From: Draconibacterium sp.
Lineage (GTDB): Bacteria; Bacteroidota; Bacteroidia; Bacteroidales; Prolixibacteraceae
DNA: 64,000 bases
Direction of reading: 5' to 3'
NCBI GenBank assembly: GCA_011620585.1
Contig: WOYV01000050.1
Location: forward strand, 1-64,000
Position 1 is the stretch's first letter. Each line of letters opens with the position of its first letter. Below are positions 35,942 through 45,780 of the stretch, piece after piece. Both the position numbers and the translations under genes were made by a program. The notes under the pieces were generated by a model, which was not told where the DNA came from, searched no databases, and worked only from the letters and a program-made list of their open reading frames with translations.

Positions 35942-37474
35942 CTATTTTTTACCCGTTTTTTCATCGAATTCACAGACTACGCGAAAGCTGATAAAGTTAC
36001 AATCGGATAACCACCAGATACTTTTTGGAATTTGCGGATCGGTTTTCAACCAGGCCACACTTTGTGTATGGTCGCGGGCCGCGCTCCTCACATCGCCGGC
36101 ATCGCTTTTAAACGAACCTCCGCGGATTACGCGTTCTTCACCCGTCACCGGTCCTTTCGGGTCCTGTGCCCCTTCAGGCAAATTTTTGTAAGCTTCTTCC
36201 GAATACCAGTCGCTGCAATATTCGGCGGCATTTCCCAGCATGTTTTTCAACCCGAATGGATTGGCATCAACCTGGTCGGGTGTTCCGGTTTTCAAATCGC
36301 TGTTTTTCTCGTATATGACGTATTGATTAATCAGGTTGCTGCTTTTACCGAATAACTTCCCGATAAATTTTTTCTTCTTAAAATCACCCGGGTTGCCTTC
36401 AAAGAAATAAGGAGATTCGGTTCCTCCGCGGGCTGCATATTCCCATTCGGCTTCGGTGGGCAAACGATAGGTTTTCCCTGTAACCTGAGATAACCACTGG
36501 CAATAGGTTTCGGCCGAATGATAACTCATGGTGATGGCAGGCCGCTGGCCGAGTCCCCAGTTTTGGTCGGGTTGTCCGTACGGAGGTGTTGGTCCTGAAA
36601 TGGCATCCACATCGGCATTTGTGCGGCTTCCTTCGGTATCGGTACTTCTGCCTTCGGCTGCAGTGGCGGTGTAGAAAGCCAGGTATTCGTCCCAGGTAAC
36701 TTCCACTTCGGCCATAAAAAACGGACTGAGTGAAACACTCTTTTGCGGTCCTTCGTCTGCATCGCGAAGCGATTCTGTTTCAGGACTTCCCATTTTGAAA
36801 CTTCCACCCGGAATCGCTTTCATATCGAACGAAATGGTGGTTCCGGGAACGGTTTCCGTGAAACTTGTGAGCGATTCAACCAAGGCAGGTTTCTCAAATT
36901 TATCCTGGTTTTTTGACCCGGTGCTTCCGAATTCAACATTTTTGGCATGCAATGCGTTCGGATCGTAATGTCCAACGTTTAGGTGGCAGTTAATACACCT
37001 CAATTCTTCTTCGTGCTGTGTGTAATAAAGGTGGGCATCCTGTCCTTTTTCGTTTAGGGTCAACGGGAAAAGATTGGCATGACATTTTAAGCACGAAGCT
37101 TTAAATACGTGGCGCTGTGCCTGCTCAAGACTTGATTTGGCTTCCCAGTTAAAATCAGCCGAATCTTTAAAAACCAAGCCGTAAAAGTCGCGGGCCGAGG
37201 CTTTTATTTTCTCTTTTAAATAACCTTGTCCTTTTGGCGGTAAATGACAGTCGGCACAACCAATATGAATTCCAACCCGGGTATTGTAATGAACTGAAAG
37301 TTTCCACGAATCGGTAGCTTGAGGGTGTACATGACACATTTCGCAGGATTCGGGAGTGGAAGTAGTTTCAACAAGTTTGTTTGAGTAAATACTGACAAAG
37401 ATGCCAAGTATAAAGCCGATAAAAATAATGAGCAGTAATTTTTGCCTGAGATAGTTGGTAAGACGGCGAATCAT
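35942..37474 (-). CDS. Tetraheme NapC/NirT-like cytochrome c fused to a SUMF1/FGE-type domain
   Basis: CEMCH, CADCH, CLKCH, CINCH motifs after one TM helix; then IPGGSFKMGSPETE, RLPTEAEWEYAARGG, NAAEYCSDWY, VIRGGSF. Confidence 0.85.
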   Translation of the reverse strand: MIRRLTNYLRQKLLLIIFIGFILGIFVSIYSNKLVETTSTPESCEMCHVHPQATDSWKLSVHYNTRVGIHIGCADCHLPPKGQGYLKEKIKASARDFYGLVFKDSADFNWEAKSSLEQAQRHVFKASCLKCHANLFPLTLNEKGQDAHLYYTQHEEELRCINCHLNVGHYDPNALHAKNVEFGSTGSKNQDKFEKPALVESLTSFTETVPGTTISFDMKAIPGGSFKMGSPETESLRDADEGPQKSVSLSPFFMAEVEVTWDEYLAFYTATAAEGRSTDTEGSRTNADVDAISGPTPPYGQPDQNWGLGQRPAITMSYHSAETYCQWLSQVTGKTYRLPTEAEWEYAARGGTESPYFFEGNPGDFKKKKFIGKLFGKSSNLINQYVIYEKNSDLKTGTPDQVDANPFGLKNMLGNAAEYCSDWYSEEAYKNLPEGAQDPKGPVTGEERVIRGGSFKSDAGDVRSAARDHTQSVAWLKTDPQIPKSIWWLSDCNFISFRVVCEFDEKTGKK

Positions 37475-37805
37475 AAGCAGAGATCGGTTATATTATGTTA
37501 TCAGTTCAATAAAGTTGGTTTCAAAATTAAAAAAATATTGATGTGTTTTACACGAAAGTGTTGAAGAATAACCATCACAAAGAAGTCGGGTTGATTTAAT
37601 AACAAAAGGTTGTCCCGGACGCGACAACCTTTGAGAAATCTGTAGGAATACAAGAGAGATTAAAGGAAATATGTTATGCGCAAGTTAGATAACAATTTCC
37701 GAAACCGGGTTATATGAAGATTATCTGAGCATTAAGACTTTGTTAATCTGAGGCGGGTATATTAATTTAGTTTTAAGAAGCAGGCATTTTTTTGTAACTT
37801 TTGAT

Positions 37806-38507
37806 GTGGAAAAGATCAAACAAGGAGTGTCGGATGTGCTGGAATTACTATTTCCTTCGTTGTGCATTACCTGTGGCGAGCGGCTAATTTCGCAGGAAAA
37901 ACATATTTGTTTCGATTGCTGGAACGATTTGCCGGTCACAAACTTTCACGCCGATCCATCGAACAAAGTGGCACAGCTTTTTTGGGGGCGAACACAATTG
38001 GAAAATGCAACTGCCTTTTTTTCGTACAAAAAAGGGAGCAGATATCAGCAACTCATTCATTTCATTAAATATAAAGGTTTAAAAGAGCTCGGTTTTGAGA
38101 CCGGGCAGCGTTTTGGTTTTGCTTTGAATGACAGCGAATCTTTTTCATCTGTCGATATTATCGTGCCGGTACCTTTACATCCCAAAAAAGAAAAAATCCG
38201 TGGTTATAACCAATGTCTTTGGATAGCCCGGGGAATGAGTCAGTCGATGCAAAAAGAACTTTCGGATAATAACCTTTTTCGGAATATTTACACCACAACA
38301 CAAACCCGGAAGAACCGTTTCGAGCGCTGGCAAAATGTTGAAGGAATTTTTGGGGTACACCAACCCGACGAGTTTGAAGGGAAACATATTTTATTGGTGG
38401 ACGATGTGGTAACCACCGGATCGACTCTTGAAGCCTGTGCTTATCAAATACTACAAATTCCGGGCGCCCGGGCAAGCATTGCCACGCTTGCGTTTGCCGA
38501 CATTTAA
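37806..38507 (+). CDS. comF: ComF-family phosphoribosyltransferase
   Basis: CxxC zinc motif at the N-terminus, HILLVDDVVTTGSTLEAC. Confidence 0.9.
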   Translation: MEKIKQGVSDVLELLFPSLCITCGERLISQEKHICFDCWNDLPVTNFHADPSNKVAQLFWGRTQLENATAFFSYKKGSRYQQLIHFIKYKGLKELGFETGQRFGFALNDSESFSSVDIIVPVPLHPKKEKIRGYNQCLWIARGMSQSMQKELSDNNLFRNIYTTTQTRKNRFERWQNVEGIFGVHQPDEFEGKHILLVDDVVTTGSTLEACAYQILQIPGARASIATLAFADI

Positions 38508-38634
38508 AATGTTCTGTATAAACTGCTTATCTGTCTTCCCGAATTCAAATAAATTTCATGGATTTATAAACAATAGGTTTATCCAGGTGTTATTCAGTTT
38601 AGAAAAGGAAAATACATCTTAAAATTCGATTATA

Positions 38635-39687
38635 ATGAAACAACTTCTTTTGATTTTTCTGGTTATGGCCGGCTTGAGTGCTTGTAACCAGAAAGCAACT
38701 AAAAATGAGGAACAATCCAATGTAAAGTACTACCGTCAATTGCTGTTTAGCGAAACTCCGTGGGACCTTGAACGTGGCTCCCATGAAATTACGGCCAATG
38801 AGGCGGAAAGCTTAAATAACTACAAATTTACCTGGAATGATGATGGAAAACTGGCATCTGTTGAATTTAACAGGAACGGTGTTTTGCTTGGATATTCAAA
38901 TCTTCGTGCAGCAAAAGTTACTTACACTTACGAAGGGAATAAACAAATCAAACGCTTCTTCGATGAGGAAGGCAAGCAGATTGGCAGCAACGGGGCTTTT
39001 ACGTTTGAATATACGCTTGACGGTGCCGGAATGAGAACAGCCATGCGTTTCCTTGACGAAGCAGGCAACCCGGTGGAAAACGGCAACAAAATCAGTAACT
39101 ATGTTTGGTCCAAAATGGATGATGGCATGATCCGGGAACTGCGTTATAACCTGGCTGGAGAGGAAACCATTATGAACCCTTTCTGCCCGTTTTACGAGCT
39201 TCGCTTTTCGTACGATCCGAACGGATATGTAACCCGAATGGCTAATTACGACGACGACACCTTGTACGATTGTACTGCTGAGAATTGTGGAGAAATTGGT
39301 GTTTCCTACTTTCAGTTTAAAAACAACCCGCATGGCGATTTATTAAGCTTTGCCGTACACAGTTCCAGTGGTCAGCTTTCGAACTTATACTGGGGATGGG
39401 CAAAACGCCTGAACACTTTCGACGAAAATGGAAATACCGTGGAAACAAAAATATATGATCAGGATGATGAATTACTGAGTGGCAAAGCTGGGGTACCTGT
39501 TACTAAAAATGAGTACGACGAGCATGGAGCCCTTGTAAAAAGCATGTCGATGGATGCCGATGGCAACCTGATGAACAACGCCAGCAACGGTGTTGCCGTG
39601 GTAGAATACAAATACGACGATAAGGGAAAAAGAACAGAATCCCTGCGTTTTGATAAAGACATGAATCCAGTGGAGAATAACGGATAA
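38635..39687 (+). CDS. Hypothetical lipoprotein with EYxYDxxG-type repeats
   Basis: MKQLLLIFLVMAGLSAC lipobox; repeated Y(T/S)(D/N)(E/D)xGxx units. Confidence 0.7.
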   Translation: MKQLLLIFLVMAGLSACNQKATKNEEQSNVKYYRQLLFSETPWDLERGSHEITANEAESLNNYKFTWNDDGKLASVEFNRNGVLLGYSNLRAAKVTYTYEGNKQIKRFFDEEGKQIGSNGAFTFEYTLDGAGMRTAMRFLDEAGNPVENGNKISNYVWSKMDDGMIRELRYNLAGEETIMNPFCPFYELRFSYDPNGYVTRMANYDDDTLYDCTAENCGEIGVSYFQFKNNPHGDLLSFAVHSSSGQLSNLYWGWAKRLNTFDENGNTVETKIYDQDDELLSGKAGVPVTKNEYDEHGALVKSMSMDADGNLMNNASNGVAVVEYKYDDKGKRTESLRFDKDMNPVENNG

Positions 39688-39704
39688 TTATCAGTTTAAG
39701 AAAG

Positions 39705-40751
39705 ATGATTCAACGAAATTTGATTTTACACTTACTAAGTGTTATTCTGCTGTTTGTAATGATTTCCTGTTCGGGAAACCAGCAAAACGCAAAGCAGGAA
39801 ACCAAGGCGGTTAAAGAAACCAGCGAACCGAAAGTTGAGATCAACAACGAAGCTAAAGCCTTGTTAAGTGCGCTCAACGAAATGGGAGATTATGTCAACA
39901 GCCGAAACTTCCCGTCGCTCATAAAAGCCTCAACGGTATACGACGAACTTGATGGAAATATACTGGTAATTGATTTGCGATCGGAAGATTTATATGCAGA
40001 AGGGCACATAAAAAATGCCGTGAACGTTGACTTTTCTGATTTGCCTTCCTATTTTGCCAACGACATTGATCCCGCAAAATACGATAAAATCATTTTAACA
40101 TGTTATGCAGGGCAAATGTCCAGTTATTCGACCTCTTTGCTACGGCTTGCAGGCTACAACAATGTGTTTGCCATGAAATGGGGAATGAGTAGCTGGAACA
40201 AATATTTTGCTAAAGATTTTTGGCTTGATGTGGTATCATCAGAGTTTCAGGAAAAGCTGGATACATTAGGGAATGAAGCAGGGGATATAGGTGATTTCCC
40301 CAAAATGAATAGCGGTAAAACGACAGGCAGCGAAATTCTGAAGACACGGATCGATTCCCTATTTGCGCAGGGTATGCGTGCGGCAATCATCCATGCAGAT
40401 GAAGTGTTTGAAGATCCATCAACTTATTACGTGATTAATTACGATCGGAAAGACAAATACGAATCGGGCCATATTCCGGGTGCGGTGCGTTATAAACCGG
40501 GAGCAACTTTAGGAATTGTTTCGGAAATGCAGACCATTCCAACTGATAAAACCGTGGTAATTTATTGCAATACAGGTCAGAATTCGGCTTTTGCAACTGC
40601 ATATTTACGTTTGTTTGGTTACTCCGCAAAATCGCTATTATATGGGAACAACTCATTTATGTACGATCGGATGAAGCAGGAACAGGACAGTTTATCATGG
40701 ATCCCGTTCACCGGGGCAGAAATTCATGATTACCCGTATGTGAAAAATTAA
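39705..40751 (+). CDS. Tandem rhodanese-domain lipoprotein
   Basis: LVIDLRSEDLYAEGHIKNAVNVDF..LTCYAGQMSS and YVINYDRKDKYESGHIPGAV..VIYCNTGQNS. Confidence 0.88.
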   Translation: MIQRNLILHLLSVILLFVMISCSGNQQNAKQETKAVKETSEPKVEINNEAKALLSALNEMGDYVNSRNFPSLIKASTVYDELDGNILVIDLRSEDLYAEGHIKNAVNVDFSDLPSYFANDIDPAKYDKIILTCYAGQMSSYSTSLLRLAGYNNVFAMKWGMSSWNKYFAKDFWLDVVSSEFQEKLDTLGNEAGDIGDFPKMNSGKTTGSEILKTRIDSLFAQGMRAAIIHADEVFEDPSTYYVINYDRKDKYESGHIPGAVRYKPGATLGIVSEMQTIPTDKTVVIYCNTGQNSAFATAYLRLFGYSAKSLLYGNNSFMYDRMKQEQDSLSWIPFTGAEIHDYPYVKN

Positions 40752-40765
40752 GGAAACATTTTGTG

Positions 40766-40830
40766 AAAGAAAGGTGCCCCAGTTTGGATAGTAAGTGTAA
40801 ATGCTGTCCCTAAACAAGGCACCTTTCTTT
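40766..40830. terminator. Long-loop hairpin, possible terminator
   Basis: Perfect 13-bp stem aaagaaaggtgcc/ggcacctttcttt with 39-nt loop after the rhodanese gene. Confidence 0.5.
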
Positions 40831-40903
40831 ATTGCTTGCCGGCATGGAAAGAAATAGAACATCTTTTGCAGTTCTTTGTTTTTCTTGAAAACAATAAATC
40901 GAC

Positions 40904-41329
40904 ATGGAATTTAAGATCAGCCCGTATTTCCCCGGAATTCGTCCGAACGTGACTCTGCCAACCCATCAAATGTTCCATTTGCTGGGAGAAGATGGCATGC
41001 GGAAAATGGTGAGCGACCATTACGATCTGATTGTTCAAAGCCCGATCAAAGATCTTTTCCCAAAGAATCCGGTTGCGCTGGAAAAAGCCAAAGAACATTC
41101 ATCTGATTTTTTTATCCAGATTTGCGGGGGGCCCGATTATTTTAATCAAAATCGCGGGATGCCACAGTTGAACCGACGCCATCGTCCGTTTCCCATTTCT
41201 GCCGAAGGCCGGATAGAATGGTTAAAATGTTACCAGCAGGTACTGGAAAAGCTCGATCTCCCCAATGAAGTAAAGCAATCGTTCTGGAATTATCTCGATG
41301 TATTTTCGAAGTGGATGGTGAACACTTAA
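40904..41329 (+). CDS. Truncated hemoglobin-like globin
   Basis: HQMFHLLGEDGMRKMVSDHYDLI...FFIQICGGPDYFNQNRGMPQLNRRHRPFPI. Confidence 0.8.
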   Translation: MEFKISPYFPGIRPNVTLPTHQMFHLLGEDGMRKMVSDHYDLIVQSPIKDLFPKNPVALEKAKEHSSDFFIQICGGPDYFNQNRGMPQLNRRHRPFPISAEGRIEWLKCYQQVLEKLDLPNEVKQSFWNYLDVFSKWMVNT

Positions 41330-41345
41330 TTTTTATGTCAACATT

Positions 41346-41927
41346 TTACCCGGGTTCTTTTTTACCCCATTCAAAAGAGGCAAGGTCGAACCCGGCGAGG
41401 TTTAACACCCTGTCGATCACGGTTTCTGCTGCTTGTTCAATTGTTTTGGGTTTGCTGTAAAACGAAGGTGTGGCGGGGCAAATTATGGCACCGGCCATGG
41501 TTAGGGTTTTCATATTTTCAAGATGGATCAGATTATAAGGCGTTTCACGCGGCACCACGATTAGTTTTCGGCGTTCTTTCAACATTACATCAGCTGCGCG
41601 CGTAACCAGATCGTCAGATACTCCGTTGGCGATCCGCCCCAAAGCTCCCATCGAGCACGGACAAATAATCATCGTGTCGTATTTCGATGAGCCCGATGCA
41701 AAAGGCGCATAAAAATCGTCTTTTTCGAACACGCGAAAAGGATACACCAATACAATTTCTTCATCTAGTTCGTATTTCCAGATATCAAGCGCATTCGTCG
41801 AAAATACAACGCCCACTTCATCCACCTGATCTTTTAGTTCGCGAAGTTTCTCAAACAAAATGCTGGCATACACCGAACCGCTTGCACCGGTAACCGCCAC
41901 TACTATTTTCCGCTTTTTATTTTCCAT
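41346..41927 (-). CDS. ubiX: UbiX-type flavin prenyltransferase
   Basis: VVAVTGASGSVYASILFEKL, CPCSMGALGRIANGVSDDLVTRAADVMLKERRKLIVVPRETP. Confidence 0.9.
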   Translation of the reverse strand: MENKKRKIVVAVTGASGSVYASILFEKLRELKDQVDEVGVVFSTNALDIWKYELDEEIVLVYPFRVFEKDDFYAPFASGSSKYDTMIICPCSMGALGRIANGVSDDLVTRAADVMLKERRKLIVVPRETPYNLIHLENMKTLTMAGAIICPATPSFYSKPKTIEQAAETVIDRVLNLAGFDLASFEWGKKEPG

Positions 41928-41935
41928 GATTTATT

Positions 41936-42550
41936 TTACAGACGATAATAGAACGCCAGGGAGATCACATTGTTGAACTGGTTGTTGTGCCAGTAATAAT
42001 TGGTTCCTTCAGGTTTGTTTCGAACAGGCACAACCGAAAGGGCAAAACGAAGATCGAGCGAAAGCCGTTCAAGAAAATCGAACTGAAAGCCCACAAATGG
42101 TTGCAGGTCGAATGTTTTAAACGGATGCTGGTCTTCCTTTGGAAATTCCCCGTAACTGTTTAATTCTTTTGAATGTATCAATACTCCGGGAGTGATTCCT
42201 CCGATGACCCTACTTCTGTCGTTGGCCCTGAAACCCATAAAAATGGGAATATCGATGTAGCCTAATCGCATTATATATTTGTCAACATCAGGTTGTTTGG
42301 GATCGTATTTTCTTCTCGATCCTTTTTGCGAATATTTTATTTCCATCCCGGCAACTATGGCGGGTGCAATATCGGTTTGCACATAAATGCCAGCAAGGAT
42401 CCCCGCTTTGTTATACCCCTTAAAGTTGTCTCCTTCCACCTGCGAGGCGTTAAACCCGGCGATCAAGCCTGCATCGAAGCGCTGCGCATAAACGGCAGTT
42501 ACTGTGAGTAATATTGAAATGATAAGTAAAATTCGTTTCATACATGCCAA
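41936..42550 (-). CDS. PorT-like outer membrane beta-barrel protein
   Basis: RFDAGLIAGFNASQVEGDNFKGYNKAGILAGIYV with signal peptide. Confidence 0.8.
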   Translation of the reverse strand: MACMKRILLIISILLTVTAVYAQRFDAGLIAGFNASQVEGDNFKGYNKAGILAGIYVQTDIAPAIVAGMEIKYSQKGSRRKYDPKQPDVDKYIMRLGYIDIPIFMGFRANDRSRVIGGITPGVLIHSKELNSYGEFPKEDQHPFKTFDLQPFVGFQFDFLERLSLDLRFALSVVPVRNKPEGTNYYWHNNQFNNVISLAFYYRL

Positions 42551-42551
42551 T

Positions 42552-43262
42552 TTACATCATTTTTTCGAGTTCTTTTTGCAAGATTTCCATTCCTTTTCCG
42601 GCCTTTTCTTTCATATAAACCACATTTTCCTGCAACACCGACGGACGGTTTGGGTCGATCACAAAAACCGGTGTTCCTTTTTTAACGTAATTTACTAATC
42701 CGGCAGCAGGATAAACAGCCAGCGAAGTACCGATAACTACCAAAATGTCCGCTTTTTCTACGATGCCGATTGCATTTGGGATTTCGGGTACGGCTTCGCC
42801 AAACCAAACAATATGCGGCCGTAACTGGCTTCCTTTTTCGCACAAATCCCCCGGATTGAGCGCCCAGTGATCAAGTTCGTACACCAGAAAAGAATCGACG
42901 GTACTGCGGGCTTTCATCAATTCGCCATGAAGATGCAAAACTTTGGAGCTTCCGGCGCGTTCGTGCAGGTTATCCACATTTTGGGTAATCACTTCTACAT
43001 CGAAATTTTTTTCCAGATCGGCAATCGCCAGATGCCCCGCATTTGGTTTGGCTTGCATCAGTTGTTTGCGGCGCTCGTTATAAAAGCGGAGTACCAGTTC
43101 CGGATTGCGTTGCCAGGCTTCGGGAGTAGCTACTTCGTTAATGTCGTAACTTTCCCACAATCCACCCATTTCACGAAAAGTTTTCAGCCCGCTTTCCTGG
43201 CTCATCCCGGCGCCGGAAAGAAACACCAGTTTTTTCTTCATCTCTAATTGATTTGTACTCAC
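42552..43262 (-). CDS. cobB: Sir2-type NAD-dependent protein deacylase
   Basis: LSGAGMSQESGLKTFRE, TQNVDNLHERAG, HLHGEL, RPHIVWFGEAVP. Confidence 0.92.
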   Translation of the reverse strand: MSTNQLEMKKKLVFLSGAGMSQESGLKTFREMGGLWESYDINEVATPEAWQRNPELVLRFYNERRKQLMQAKPNAGHLAIADLEKNFDVEVITQNVDNLHERAGSSKVLHLHGELMKARSTVDSFLVYELDHWALNPGDLCEKGSQLRPHIVWFGEAVPEIPNAIGIVEKADILVVIGTSLAVYPAAGLVNYVKKGTPVFVIDPNRPSVLQENVVYMKEKAGKGMEILQKELEKMM

Positions 43263-43337
43263 TGCAATTTAGAAGTTTTGTTTTAAAAAAAAGGAATATG
43301 CAAAGTGTTTCATTCTATTTCTGATATTTTTGCAGGA

Positions 43338-45278
43338 ATGATCGATCATGCTACCATCGAACGAATTTTAGACACCGCAGAAATTGTGGATGTGGTTTCC
43401 GATTTTGTGACGCTTCGCAAACGCGGGGTAAACATGTTGGGGCTCTGTCCGTTCCATAACGAAAAAACACCATCATTTACGGTTTCTCCGGCCAAAGGAA
43501 TTTTTAAATGCTTTGGTTGCGGGAAAGGTGGCAACTCGGTGAATTTCATCATGGAACACGAAAACCTGACCTATCCCGAGGCTTTGAAATGGCTGGCAAA
43601 AAAATACAGCATCGATGTGGTTGAGGAGGAGGAGTCGGAAGAACAGAAGCAACTAAAAGACGAACGTGAAAGTTTGATGATCGTTTCGGGTTTTGCACAA
43701 AAATATTTCACGCGTTATTTATGGGAGGAAAACGAAGGGCGGACCATTGGCCTTAGTTATTTTCGCGAACGTAGTTTTCGTGACGATATTCTGAAAAAGT
43801 TTGAGGTAGGTTTTGCCCCCGATGGAAAAACACCTTTTACCGACGCGGCCCAAAAACAAGGCTATAAAATTGACTACCTCGAGAAAACAGGCCTCACCAT
43901 AAAACGCGATGACTGGCTGCGCGACCGTTTTGCGGGGCGTGTAATTTTTCCGATTCACAACCTTGCAGGACGGGTGATTGCTTTTGGTGGCCGTATTTTA
44001 AAAGACGACAAAACCGTTGCCAAATATCTGAACTCGCCTGAATCGGAGATTTATCACAAAAGTAAAGTCTTGTACGGCATTTATCAGGCTAAGCGCGAAA
44101 TTTCAAAAGTTGATAAATGCTACCTTGTTGAAGGTTACACCGATGTACTTTCGATGAACCAGGCAGGAATTGAAAACGTGGCGTCGTCGTCGGGAACGGC
44201 GCTTACGGTTGAACAGATCAGGATGGTGCGGAGGTTCACGCCCAATATTACAATAATTTACGACGGCGATGCAGCGGGAATCAAGGCTTCGCTGCGAGGA
44301 ATTGACCTGGTGCTGGAAGAAGGGATGAACGTAAAAGTTTTGTTGCTGCCCAATGGCGAAGATCCCGATTCGTTTGCGAAGAAAATGGGTGCCAGCGCAT
44401 TCCTCGATTTTATTCAGAAAAACGAAACCGACTTTATACGTTTTAAAACCCAACTTCTGCTAAACGAAACCGAAAACGATCCCGTGGCCAAAGCCAAACT
44501 GATAACAGATATTATTCGTTCGGTCGCGGTCATCCCGGAAAGTATCACCCGATCGGTTTATATCAAGGAATGCAGCCGCCTGCTCGATGTTAGCGAAGAG
44601 GTTTTGTACGCCGAAGTTCGAAAGCAAAAGTGGAAACAAAACGAAGATTTTAAAAAGCGGGAGGAAAGAGTGAAGCCGGTGCAGGCAAAACCACAGATTG
44701 TTGAAACCGCAGTTCATAAAACCGATCTTTCGATCGTCGACATCGAGTTTTTGCGTTTTCTTTTAAAACACTGCAACCGGACCATTGTAATGAAAGACAA
44801 AGAAACCCGTGAAGAATATGAAATACTGGTAAAAGATATGATGATCGGGGAGATTGAAGCGGATAATTTAATTTCGGAAAATCCACTGTTCCGAAAAATT
44901 TTCGACGATGTGGCCAACAATCTCGAGAACGAAGAGTTTGATCCGTGGAAACATTTTGTATATCATCCGAGCGGCGATGTAAGCCGGCTGGCAACCGATC
45001 TGCTTTCGGATAAATATATCGAAAGCAAACGCTGGACCAAGGCCGGGGCGTTTACCGAGAAAGAGGAGGATATTTTAGATGTGCTCATTCCTCGAATCAT
45101 TAGCGAATATAAACTCAGCAAAGTAAAACTGATGTTGTCGGAGATTGAAAAAGCAATTGATGAGGCATCGGCCGCCAACGATTTCGACCGTGTAATCCAC
45201 GAACAATCGGTTTACATGAACCTGAAAAGGGTAGAAAAAGAATTGTCGAAAGTTTTAGGACAGCGAACGATAAATTGA
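43338..45278 (+). CDS. dnaG: DNA primase
   Basis: CPFHNEKTPSFTVSPAKGIFKCFGCGKGG zinc finger; VEGYTDVLSMNQAGIENVASSSGTALT TOPRIM. Confidence 0.95.
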   Translation: MIDHATIERILDTAEIVDVVSDFVTLRKRGVNMLGLCPFHNEKTPSFTVSPAKGIFKCFGCGKGGNSVNFIMEHENLTYPEALKWLAKKYSIDVVEEEESEEQKQLKDERESLMIVSGFAQKYFTRYLWEENEGRTIGLSYFRERSFRDDILKKFEVGFAPDGKTPFTDAAQKQGYKIDYLEKTGLTIKRDDWLRDRFAGRVIFPIHNLAGRVIAFGGRILKDDKTVAKYLNSPESEIYHKSKVLYGIYQAKREISKVDKCYLVEGYTDVLSMNQAGIENVASSSGTALTVEQIRMVRRFTPNITIIYDGDAAGIKASLRGIDLVLEEGMNVKVLLLPNGEDPDSFAKKMGASAFLDFIQKNETDFIRFKTQLLLNETENDPVAKAKLITDIIRSVAVIPESITRSVYIKECSRLLDVSEEVLYAEVRKQKWKQNEDFKKREERVKPVQAKPQIVETAVHKTDLSIVDIEFLRFLLKHCNRTIVMKDKETREEYEILVKDMMIGEIEADNLISENPLFRKIFDDVANNLENEEFDPWKHFVYHPSGDVSRLATDLLSDKYIESKRWTKAGAFTEKEEDILDVLIPRIISEYKLSKVKLMLSEIEKAIDEASAANDFDRVIHEQSVYMNLKRVEKELSKVLGQRTIN

Positions 45279-45285
45279 ACGGATC

Positions 45286-45768
45286 ATGCGAACATATTTT
45301 TTACAAAACAGGGAAGAAATTAACGAAGTGATCAGGGCTTGTAAAACCTGCTATTTAGCCATGTCGATTAATGATCAGCCCTACGTTTTGCCCATGAATT
45401 TTGCACTCGAAGACGATGTAGTGATCCTGCATTCGGCACAGGAAGGAAAAATGTGGGAAACCATTTTAAAAAACCCGCAGGTGAGTATTAACTGGACTCT
45501 TGGGGAAGATCTGGCATGGCAGGATGTGCAAGTGGGTTGTAGTTACAGGGTAAAATCGAAATCGGTAGTGGTTGAGGGTAAGGTTGAATTAGTAGAGGAC
45601 TTCGATGAGAAATATCGTTGCCTGCAGCTTGTAATGGCTCAATACAGCAATCGCGAATTTAAATTTAACGAGCCTGCGGTTCGAAATGTAGGCGTCATAA
45701 AAGTACATATCGAAAATATAAGCGGGAAATTATTTGGCGCAAAAGCGATTACTCCCTGGAACAGTTAA
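45286..45768 (+). CDS. Pyridoxamine 5'-phosphate oxidase-like (NimA-like) FMN protein
   Basis: CYLAMSINDQPYVLPMNFALEDDVVILHSAQEGKMWETI. Confidence 0.8.
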   Translation: MRTYFLQNREEINEVIRACKTCYLAMSINDQPYVLPMNFALEDDVVILHSAQEGKMWETILKNPQVSINWTLGEDLAWQDVQVGCSYRVKSKSVVVEGKVELVEDFDEKYRCLQLVMAQYSNREFKFNEPAVRNVGVIKVHIENISGKLFGAKAITPWNS

Positions 45769-45780
45769 ATAATAAAACAT

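Noticed and set aside
35942-35973. Alternative start of the Gfo/Idh/MocA ORF at 35973
   Set aside because: Would overlap the upstream cytochrome-SUMF1 gene; the ATG at 35901 puts the Tat signal at the N-terminus.
35462-36010. 182-aa plus-strand ORF
   Set aside because: Antisense to the well-supported Gfo/Idh/MocA gene; a long shadow ORF without recognizable motifs.
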